From Candidatus Staskawiczbacteria bacterium (lineage in GTDB: Bacteria > Patescibacteriota > Minisyncoccia > Minisyncoccales > Staskawiczbacteraceae): 14,233 nt of DNA. Below the pieces are notes generated by a model. That model did not search any database, was not told the origin of the DNA, and saw only the letters and a program-made list of their open reading frames with translations. Shown piece after piece: positions 1 through 6,070 of this stretch. The DNA lies in assembly GCA_943354455.1 (NCBI GenBank), contig CALRCB010000010.1:1-14233 (forward strand). Direction: 5' to 3'. Within the stretch, counting starts at the first letter, position 1. Each line of letters begins with the position of its first letter. The translations under genes were made by a program, and so were the position numbers.

Positions 1-278
1 AAGAATTTTTTTTCATGTTCTTGGTGAGGGTGTTTGCGGTCGCCACTGATAATCATCATATCTTTTTCCACAGAAATATCTAAGTCTTTTATGGCTACTC
101 CCGCAATCGTGGCCATGACCACAAATTCGGCATTCGTTTCAAAGACATCAACCACTAATTCTCCATCGGTATTAAAAATATCGTGATTTGCAGGATTTTC
201 TTTTACGGCTTCCACTGCTTCTGTTGATTCAATTTTTACCTCTTCTTGTGCTGGTTTCATTTTTTTTGTTCTTGGCAT
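1..278 (-). CDS. Hsp20/alpha-crystallin small heat shock protein (3' end beyond window)
   Basis: The first 92 codons of a reading frame that runs off the left edge. It has a charged, Lys/Glu-rich N-terminal arm (about residues 1-38). The start of an alpha-crystallin fold follows, with beta-strand segments GELVVDVFETNAEFVVMATI, AGVAIKDLDISVEK and MMIISGDRK; the last resembles the Hsp20 'L.I.G.R' strand. Such proteins are ATP-independent holdases that form oligomers in the cytosol and bind unfolding clients. The start chosen is the first ATG, 17 bp after the prsW stop; a second ATG at codon 7 (258-260) is possible. No Shine-Dalgarno is visible. The tight spacing suggests it is the last visible gene of a tsaD-valS-prsW-hsp20 transcript. 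The missing C-terminal half means the IXI motif cannot be checked. Confidence 0.82.
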   Translation of the reverse strand, partial: MPRTKKMKPAQEEVKIESTEAVEAVKENPANHDIFNTDGELVVDVFETNAEFVVMATIAGVAIKDLDISVEKDMMIISGDRKHPHQEHEKKF

Positions 279-295
279 ATATTTTATTTGCTTAG

Positions 296-1033
296 TTAAA
301 TTTTACAAATACTTTTTAATTTCTTGACCTTGCTGAAATTATATACCATTATTATGAATAATACCATAATGATGGTAATAGGGATAATGGAGTTGAAGGG
401 GCTTGGCAACAATACAATGGAAAAGTTATACAGTCCGTGGAAACCGGAAGCTAACGCCAGCCCGGTAATTAGCATGAATATATTCCGTTTGCTTTTGCAA
501 ACTCCCAGTACCAAAAAGTATCCTAACAGGGCAGAACAAAGGGTGTGTAAAAATGTGGCGCCGATAAACCTGATAAAGCTTATCATTGCGGTTGTCTGAA
601 TCAGGGCAGAAAAGCTATTGTTGCCCAATGGCACAGCGAGGTACAGGATATTCTCCACCGCCGCAAACCCAAGGGCGGACACTACCATGTAAATCATCAA
701 ATCCACCGGTTCATCTAGCCTTCCGCTTCTAAAAGCCCCCAATTTTACTACAAAAAACTTAAATAACTCTTCAATAAAAGCAATGGCCACAAACCATTTT
801 AATATATCAAAAAACAGCGGGTAATAGGAGAAAAACGCAACTTGGCCTAAAAACTGGGTGATGTAAATTTGTGAAAAATAGACTGGTATCGTAACAAGGC
901 ATCCCAGCAAGAAAATTTCTAAAATAGTGCGTTTTGGTTCCGGGTGTAAGTCTTTTTTCAGGTAATATAAAAGCCAAATTAAACTGGGGAGCGTTCCAAA
1001 TAATACATATAGTATGAAGCGATAAAGTTCCAT
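296..1033 (-). CDS. prsW: PrsW-family intramembrane metalloprotease (M82 type)
   Basis: A 245-residue polytopic membrane protein with roughly seven or eight hydrophobic helices. The family hallmarks are present in order: EExxK (E88, E89, K92), FxxxE (F123 to E127), a conserved His in the next helix (H163) and HGxxN (H199, N203). These residues form the presumed metal site of PrsW/CAAX-like proteases in the membrane plane. In Bacillus subtilis PrsW makes the first cut in the anti-sigma factor RsiW. No sigma or anti-sigma gene lies nearby, so the substrate is unknown and the symbol indicates family only. It starts 9 bp after the valS stop and ends 17 bp before the Hsp20 start, indicating co-transcription. 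No Shine-Dalgarno precedes the ATG. Length is near the family norm and no key residue is missing. Confidence 0.85.
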   Translation of the reverse strand: MELYRFILYVLFGTLPSLIWLLYYLKKDLHPEPKRTILEIFLLGCLVTIPVYFSQIYITQFLGQVAFFSYYPLFFDILKWFVAIAFIEELFKFFVVKLGAFRSGRLDEPVDLMIYMVVSALGFAAVENILYLAVPLGNNSFSALIQTTAMISFIRFIGATFLHTLCSALLGYFLVLGVCKSKRNIFMLITGLALASGFHGLYNFSIVLLPSPFNSIIPITIIMVLFIIMVYNFSKVKKLKSICKI

Positions 1034-1042
1034 AATTAAAAT

Positions 1043-3175
1043 TTAGGCGGGCCACTCTTCAATCATTAATAACGACTTATTGCCCATTTGTTGCCAAATT
1101 TCTTCAGTGATAAACGGCATAAAGGGATGCATGAGCTTTAGTGATGTAGAAAGTATCTCTAAAAGCATGTATTGAGTACCCGCCTTCACTGAAGGTTCCG
1201 GCGAGGCAAGGGCGGATTTGCTTTCTTCAATAATCTTATCACAGAAGGTATGCCAGAAATAGTGATACATATTTTCTCCGGCAATGTAAAACTTAAACCC
1301 GTCCATTAATTTGGTAGTTTCTTTGGCCAGTTTTTCCAGTTCTTTTAAGTTTTTCTTTTGGTCGGCAGATAATTTTATTTTCGCCTTCGGGTCAAAGTCT
1401 TGGGTATTCATTTGCACGAATTTGCTGGCGTTCCAAATTTTATTGGCGAAGTTTTTGTAAGCCTTAAACTTTTCCTGGGAAATTTTGCTGTCGTTACCCA
1501 CACTGGTACCAATAATCATAGCCATTCGCACTGCGTCAGCGCCGTATTGCGAAATCATGTCTAGCGGATCAATGTTATTTCCCAAAGACTTAGAAATTTT
1601 CCGGTTTTGTTCGTCGCGAACCAAGCCGTGCAAGTACACGGTTTTAAATGGCACGTCTCCCAGCAAAAATTGACTCATTAAAATCATGCGAGAAATCCAG
1701 AAGGTTAAAATATCATACCCGCTTTCAACAACGCTGGTTGGGTGAAACATTTTTAAGTCAGCGGTTTTTTCTGGCCAGCCAAGGGTGGAAAATGTCCACA
1801 GGCCAGATGAAAACCAAGTATCTAGGGTATCTTCAATTCTTTGCCAATCTTCTCCTGGTTTTTCGGCTGATATTTTTACTTCTTCTCCTTTATACCAAGC
1901 ATCGGGAATAGCATGCCCATACCAAATTTGCCTTGAAATATTCCAGTCCCGTAAATTTTCAACCCAATTTAAATATATTTTTTCAAACCGTTCGGGTAAA
2001 ATATCAATTTTTTTCTTAACAATCACTTCGCGCATTAATTCTTTTAGGGTTTTATTGCCCCGTTCTTTAATGGGCTTATTTACATTAATGAAAAATTGGT
2101 GGCGTTTTGGCAATGGTTCAATAATTCCGCCGGACCGCGAAGACTTAGCAATATTTTGGTCAATAATTTCTTCTTTTTCAATTAAATTATGTTCTTTTAG
2201 GTAATTTACAATAATTTCGCGGGCTTCAAGAGTTTTTTTACCGGCAACCAATGCTCCGGCTTTATCATTCATTTTTCCAAATTCGTTAATTACCTGAATG
2301 CTTGGCAAATTATTTCTCATCGCCATATCAGCATCAATTAAACTGTGGGCCGGAGTAACTCCCAGTGCGCCGGTTCCAAAAGCCGGGTCAACTTCTTTAT
2401 CAGCAATCACTTTTATATTTAGCGTAACACCGGCAAATTCAACGTTAAAAGTTTGGCCAATGTATTGTTGGTAGCGCTCATCACTTGGGTTCACAGCAAC
2501 GGCAGTATCTCCCACTTTTGTTTCGGGTCGGGTGGTGGCAATGGCAATCGGAAAATCTTTAGAATATTTAAACGTATACAACGTAGCTTTTTGGGTTTCG
2601 TGGTCAATTTCCACATCAGATACCGTGGTTTGGCCTTTAGTATCCCAATTAATTACGCGCTCGCCGGCGTAAATTAACCCGGCGCTGTGCATTCGTAAAA
2701 AGGCCCCTTTAACGGCTTTGGTGCGTTTTTCGTCTAAAGTATAAGCCAGGCGCGACCAATCTAAGGAAGCCCCCATTTTACGCATTTGGTTAAGCATTAC
2801 ATCTCTATTTTCGGTTGCGAATTGGTCAACCAGTTTGAAAAATTCTTCCCGCTTGCCATTAAAATCATTCCGGGAAAGTTTTTTCTCTTTTAAAAATTTT
2901 GTTTCGGTGGCAATAGCAGCGTGATCCGTTCCCGGAATCCATAAGGTTTTTTTTCCGCGCATCCGTTCAAACCTAATCATAATATCTTCCACCGTCACCA
3001 TTAACGCCGAGCCCATGTGCAACACACCGGTTACATTGGGCGGAGGAAGCACAATAGAAAACGGTTTCCTGTGTCTTTTCGGCAAATTATCCGGATTAAA
3101 AAAACCGCTGTCTTCCCACAGCTTGTAAATTTTGTCTTCTACATTTTTTGAGTCATACGGACCTAAGAGTTCCAT
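1043..3175 (-). CDS. valS: Valyl-tRNA synthetase, short form without C-terminal arm
   Basis: Charges tRNA-Val with valine in the cytosol. Class I signatures are seen: HMGS (residues 53-56, the HIGH box) and KISKS (526-530, the KMSKS box). GTDHAAIATE starts at 82 and DTWFSSGLW at 452. The CP1 editing domain lies at about 185-350, with TTRPET at 214-219 and GTGALGVTPAH at 267-277. The anticodon-binding helical domain runs from about 570 and the protein stops at MIEEWPA. At 710 residues it is far shorter than typical bacterial ValS (about 870-950), because the C-terminal coiled-coil tRNA-binding arm is absent and several loops are trimmed. After TPAH the sequence is SLIDAD rather than the usual DPNDF, so one editing-site Asp of classical ValS is Ser here. 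It starts 19 bp downstream of tsaD. The match to ValS rather than IleS or LeuS rests on PPPNVTG and the LDTWFSS region. Confidence 0.95.
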   Translation of the reverse strand: MELLGPYDSKNVEDKIYKLWEDSGFFNPDNLPKRHRKPFSIVLPPPNVTGVLHMGSALMVTVEDIMIRFERMRGKKTLWIPGTDHAAIATETKFLKEKKLSRNDFNGKREEFFKLVDQFATENRDVMLNQMRKMGASLDWSRLAYTLDEKRTKAVKGAFLRMHSAGLIYAGERVINWDTKGQTTVSDVEIDHETQKATLYTFKYSKDFPIAIATTRPETKVGDTAVAVNPSDERYQQYIGQTFNVEFAGVTLNIKVIADKEVDPAFGTGALGVTPAHSLIDADMAMRNNLPSIQVINEFGKMNDKAGALVAGKKTLEAREIIVNYLKEHNLIEKEEIIDQNIAKSSRSGGIIEPLPKRHQFFINVNKPIKERGNKTLKELMREVIVKKKIDILPERFEKIYLNWVENLRDWNISRQIWYGHAIPDAWYKGEEVKISAEKPGEDWQRIEDTLDTWFSSGLWTFSTLGWPEKTADLKMFHPTSVVESGYDILTFWISRMILMSQFLLGDVPFKTVYLHGLVRDEQNRKISKSLGNNIDPLDMISQYGADAVRMAMIIGTSVGNDSKISQEKFKAYKNFANKIWNASKFVQMNTQDFDPKAKIKLSADQKKNLKELEKLAKETTKLMDGFKFYIAGENMYHYFWHTFCDKIIEESKSALASPEPSVKAGTQYMLLEILSTSLKLMHPFMPFITEEIWQQMGNKSLLMIEEWPA

Positions 3176-3194
3176 AAGTTTATTCTATCAAAAT

Positions 3195-4391
3195 TTAACC
3201 AATTCGCAAATTCGCGTTGACAGACAACTTCTGCCCCACCGCGCCCCCCGAAGCTTTATGCGAAGGCGGGGCGATTTTTTTTGCTTTATTAAAATATCCG
3301 GCGACGGCGATCATCAGGCCATTGTCGGTTGAAAGTGCCGGAGGTGGAAAAACAAGATTCATTTTTAATTTTTCATTTTTAATTTTAAATTCAAATTGCG
3401 AACGAAGTTCAGAATTTGCTGAAACTCCTCCGCCTAAAATAATCGTTTTGGCCTTGTAAGCTTTGGCGGAGTTGATGGTTTTTTTAATTAACACATCGCA
3501 AATGGCATCTTGCACCGCAAAACACATTTCACTAACAAACTTTTTATTTAGCACCGTGGACTGGTCTACGGGTCTATCTTTTAATTCATCTCTTACTCTA
3601 TATAACACCGATGTTTTTAGCCCCGAAAAACTGAAATTATAATCTTTACTATGTATCATTGGCCGAGGCAACACAATTTTGGGGGACGTCCGACGTCCCC
3701 CGAATTCTGAAGCAATTTTTGAAATAATCGGGCCACCGGGATAACCCAAGCCAAGAATTCGGGCGGCTTTGTCAAAACATTCGCCGGCCGCGTCGTCCCG
3801 GGTTTCACCGATAATTTGATAATTCCCAATTTTCTTCACCAAAATTAATTGGGTGTGTCCGCCAGAAACCACCAAACTTACGGCGGGTAATTCAATTTTT
3901 GGATTTTCTAAAAAATTAACGAGGATATGCGCCTCAATATGGTTTACAGGAATGACTGGAATGCCCCAGGCATGTGAAAGCGCTTTGGCAAAATTTACGC
4001 CAACGTATAAACAGGGTTCCAAGCCCGGTCCGTGGGTAACGGCAATGGCATCAATATCTGGCTTCTCATATTTTTCCAAAAAGTCTTTTGTGTTTTCAAA
4101 AAGAGTATTTTCTTTTTCCAAGATTTTTTTCACGGTTTGGAATTTATTTGGGATTTGGGATTTGTGATTTGTGATTTTGAGCAATTTAGCCAGTTTTAGA
4201 GCTTGCTCTAAAACTGGAACTAAATTGCGTTGGTGTTCCCGCTTTGCCATCATGGGAAAAACTCCGCCATAATTTGAATGGATTTGTTGAGATGAGACAA
4301 TATTAGATAAAACGGTTAATTTCTTTTTGTTTTCCGATAAAATGGCAATTCCCGTATCATCACAAGAGGTTTCTATTGCTAAAATTTTCAT
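3195..4391 (-). CDS. tsaD: tRNA N6-adenosine threonylcarbamoyltransferase TsaD, with repeat-bearing insertions
   Basis: Transfers the threonylcarbamoyl group to A37 of ANN-decoding tRNAs, working with TsaB/TsaE-type partners not present here. Family marks: ETSCDDTG (7-14), metal-site NHIEAH (H151, H155), VVSGGHTQL (174-182), GECFDKAARILGLGYPGGP from 203, FSFSGLKTS (253-261), GGGVSAN (320-326) and the final metal Asp in STDNG (D356). The catalytic core appears intact. At 398 residues it is longer than the usual 330-350. Extra or poorly conserved stretches are at about 70-110, 229-238, 334-344 and a tail after 371. Four of these coincide with the nucleotide repeats listed separately, and a fifth palindrome lies under residues 55-70. 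It is first in a leftward tsaD-valS-prsW-hsp20 unit and diverges from tRNA-Glu with a 24-bp gap. No Shine-Dalgarno; a TATAGT box at 4400-4405 would give an almost leaderless mRNA. Confidence 0.94.
   Translation of the reverse strand: MKILAIETSCDDTGIAILSENKKKLTVLSNIVSSQQIHSNYGGVFPMMAKREHQRNLVPVLEQALKLAKLLKITNHKSQIPNKFQTVKKILEKENTLFENTKDFLEKYEKPDIDAIAVTHGPGLEPCLYVGVNFAKALSHAWGIPVIPVNHIEAHILVNFLENPKIELPAVSLVVSGGHTQLILVKKIGNYQIIGETRDDAAGECFDKAARILGLGYPGGPIISKIASEFGGRRTSPKIVLPRPMIHSKDYNFSFSGLKTSVLYRVRDELKDRPVDQSTVLNKKFVSEMCFAVQDAICDVLIKKTINSAKAYKAKTIILGGGVSANSELRSQFEFKIKNEKLKMNLVFPPPALSTDNGLMIAVAGYFNKAKKIAPPSHKASGGAVGQKLSVNANLRIG
3242..3273. repeat. GC-rich hairpin in the tsaD 3' end
   Basis: CGCCCC (3242-3247) pairs with GGGGCG (3268-3273). 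Inner CC/GG and GC/GC pairs enclose a TTTAT loop. A T-run (3275-3282) follows on the plus strand. It encodes TsaD residues about 373-384, in a tail not expected from the family, and base composition is much richer in GC than its flanks. It looks like an intergenic repeat absorbed into the coding end. Confidence 0.55.
3360..3386. repeat. AT-rich tandem repeat inside tsaD
   Basis: CATTTTTAATTTTT is followed directly by CATTTTTAATTTT, two copies of a 13-14 nt unit, then AAATTC. On the coding strand it gives the Lys/Asn-rich stretch around FKIKNEKLKM (335-344), between GGGVSAN and the STDN motif, where TsaD has a variable loop. Confidence 0.6.
3681..3701. repeat. Perfect GC palindrome inside tsaD
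   Basis: GGGGGACGTC, one central C, then GACGTCCCCC: 10-bp perfect arms around a single base. It is read in frame as GGRRTSP (TsaD 231-237), just before the conserved LPRPM segment, where the family normally has a shorter loop. Confidence 0.75.
4146..4173. repeat. Heptamer tandem repeat inside tsaD
   Basis: Four consecutive 7-nt units: ATTTGGG, ATTTGGG, ATTTGTG, ATTTGTG, with a decayed fifth unit ATTTTGA to 4180. On the coding strand they read ITNHKSQIPN (TsaD about 73-82). A 7-nt unit is not a multiple of three, so any gain or loss of one copy would shift the frame. Confidence 0.75.
4181..4228. repeat. 48-nt quasi-palindrome inside tsaD
   Basis: GCAATTTAG + CCAGTTTTAGAGC (4181-4202), a TT loop, then GCTCTAAAACTGG (4205-4217), an AA bulge and CTAAATTGC (4220-4228). 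All 22 arm bases match. It encodes TsaD residues about 55-70 (RNLVPVLEQALKLAKL) and abuts the heptamer array. Confidence 0.85.
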
Positions 4392-4404
4392 AATGTCATA
4401 CTAT
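4376..4404 (+). promoter_or_regulatory. Candidate sigma70 promoter for tRNA-Glu and glycosyltransferase
   Basis: TTGCTA (4376-4381), a 17-bp spacer and TACTAT (4399-4404), placing the transcription start near 4411, five bases before the tRNA. The -35 lies inside the first codons of divergent tsaD. No other room exists for a promoter between the tRNA and the glycosyltransferase. Confidence 0.45.
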
Positions 4405-4415
4405 AACACTATTAT

Positions 4416-4489
4416 GGTCCCATCGTCTAGCCTGGTTAGGACACAAGATTTTCACTCTTGTAACCGGGGTTCAAATCCCCGTGGGACCG
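4416..4489 (+). tRNA. tRNA-Glu (anticodon UUC)
   Basis: Full cloverleaf. The acceptor stem GGTCCCA (4416-4422) pairs with TGGGACC (4482-4488), with discriminator G at 4489. The D-arm contains AGCCTGGTTAGGAC. Anticodon stem CAAGA/TCTTG encloses loop TTTTCAC, anticodon TTC at 4451-4453. The variable region is TAAC. T-stem CGGGG/CCCCG encloses loop TTCAAAT. The 3' CCA is not encoded (the sequence continues CAA), so it must be added after transcription. It lies 24 bp from the tsaD start on the other strand and 17 bp upstream of the glycosyltransferase ATG. Confidence 0.97.
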
Positions 4490-4506
4490 CAACGTACAAA
4501 TTTGTT

Positions 4507-6054
4507 ATGGAAAAAACAGAATATCTTAACATTTCCAAAGCCAGCGATATTAAAAATGACAACAGCAGAAGAATATATCGCTTCTTTGAAATAATTCCGG
4601 CAATGATAAGTCTTGGGACTCTGATAGGAGTCTTTGTTTTTTCTTGGCTTCTCCCTTCTTTGGTTTCCATTTTTGTGATTATGTTTTGTTTTTATTATTT
4701 GTTTAGAATTTTATATTTTTCTATGCACCAGATTGTTGGTTATCGGAAAGTAAAAAGCCATATGAAAACTGACTGGATGGTTAAACTGAAAAAAGCCAGG
4801 CACAATACTGCGCCTGGTAAAAGTTGGAAGGACATTTACCATATTGTGATTTTACCAACGTATAAAGAGGGGGGTAAAATTATTAAAGAAACGATTGATT
4901 CTTTAATCCAGGCCGATTATCCAAAAGAAAAAATTATTATTGTTTTGTCTATTGAGCAAAAAGCCGGCAAAGAATTTTGGCAAATGGCCAAAAGAATTGA
5001 GCAAGAATATGCCGGTACCTTTTTTGCATTTTTGGCGGTGGCTCACCCAAGTGACATTGAAGGCGAAATGGCCGGAAAGGGGTCTAATGTGGCATTTGCT
5101 GGACAACAAGTAAAAGAAAAAATTATTGATGTGCTTAAAATTCCTTATGAAAATATATTAATCTCTACCTTTGATATTGATACTAAAATTTATCCGCAAT
5201 ATTTTTCTTGTTTGACCTGGTATTATTTAACTGAAAAAAATCCAACCCGCGCCAGTTACCAGCCGATTCCTATTTATAACAACAATATTTGGAAAGCTTC
5301 ATTATTTGCGCGAGTGGTTTCAACTTCTAATACTTTTTGGCAGATGATTTGCCAAGAAAGGGCTGAAAAACTGACCACGTATTCTTCGCATGCCACTCCG
5401 GCCGTGGCATTTTATGAAGTTGGGTATCCCACCAATGTGGTGTCAGATGATTCACGAATTTTTTGGCGGGCATATTTTTATTATAATGGAGATTACCGAG
5501 TGGTGCCGATTTATTATTTGGTTTCAATGGATGCCGTGGAATCAACCAACATTATTAAAACAGCCATCAACCAATATAAACAACAAAAACGTTGGGCGTG
5601 GGGAGTAGCTGAAATTCCATACGTAATGTTTGGTTTTTTACACAACACAAAGATTTCTTTTTCAAAAAAGATTTCACATATTTACACCCTGCTTGATGGC
5701 TATTGGTCTTGGGCAACGGCATCACTTTTATTGTTTGTTTTGGGTTGGTTGCCAATCTTACTGGGTGGTCCAAAATTTAATTTTACCGTTTTATCGTTTA
5801 ATTTACCGATTTTAACTGGCAGAGTGATGACTATTTCTTTAATTGGAATGTTGGTTTCCGCATTACTCTCCACGATGCTTTTACCGCCAATTCCAAAAGG
5901 AGTCAGTCGGCTTAAAAGAATATCGGTATTTGTGCAGTGGATTTTTTTGCCGATTACGTTGATTTTATTTGGCGCCTTGCCGGCGCTTGATGCGCAAATT
6001 CGTTTGCTGTTTGGCCGATATATGGGTTTTTGGGTCACCGAGAAAAGAAGATAA
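4507..6054 (+). CDS. Membrane family-2 glycosyltransferase (cellulose/hyaluronan-synthase-like)
   Basis: A 515-residue inner-membrane enzyme expected to add sugars from nucleotide-sugar donors onto a growing surface glycan or lipid carrier. Two N-terminal helices (about 28-50 and 52-72) precede a GT-A domain. It has ILPTYKEGG near 115-123, the metal-binding FDID (D223, D225), the acid motif VSDDSRIFWRAY (312-323) and the processive-type Q(Q/K)RW motif (Q359 to W363). At least three hydrophobic segments follow (about 400-420, 438-460, 473-495). The open frame extends upstream through the tRNA to 4327, but the first ATG after the tRNA (4507) is the sensible start because the region before it is tRNA and antisense tsaD. 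No Shine-Dalgarno is present. Product and acceptor cannot be told from sequence, and no other polysaccharide gene is adjacent. Confidence 0.88.
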   Translation: MEKTEYLNISKASDIKNDNSRRIYRFFEIIPAMISLGTLIGVFVFSWLLPSLVSIFVIMFCFYYLFRILYFSMHQIVGYRKVKSHMKTDWMVKLKKARHNTAPGKSWKDIYHIVILPTYKEGGKIIKETIDSLIQADYPKEKIIIVLSIEQKAGKEFWQMAKRIEQEYAGTFFAFLAVAHPSDIEGEMAGKGSNVAFAGQQVKEKIIDVLKIPYENILISTFDIDTKIYPQYFSCLTWYYLTEKNPTRASYQPIPIYNNNIWKASLFARVVSTSNTFWQMICQERAEKLTTYSSHATPAVAFYEVGYPTNVVSDDSRIFWRAYFYYNGDYRVVPIYYLVSMDAVESTNIIKTAINQYKQQKRWAWGVAEIPYVMFGFLHNTKISFSKKISHIYTLLDGYWSWATASLLLFVLGWLPILLGGPKFNFTVLSFNLPILTGRVMTISLIGMLVSALLSTMLLPPIPKGVSRLKRISVFVQWIFLPITLILFGALPALDAQIRLLFGRYMGFWVTEKRR

Positions 6055-6070
6055 ATTTTTTAAAACTGAC

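Noticed and set aside
1485..2677. Plus-strand reading frames antisense to valS
   Set aside because: They are short shadows of a strongly conserved gene with no recognisable motifs or start signals.
3242..3282. Hairpin plus T-run as a plus-strand terminator
   Set aside because: No plus-strand gene is upstream; the region is coding for tsaD on the other strand.
4496..4505. Palindrome ACAAATTTGT before the glycosyltransferase as an operator
   Set aside because: A 10-bp AT-rich palindrome is expected by chance in such DNA, and it has no partner site or regulator gene.
4327..4506. Upstream extension of the glycosyltransferase frame by 60 codons
   Set aside because: It runs through antisense tsaD and the whole tRNA-Glu; the ATG at 4507 is the first start clear of the tRNA.
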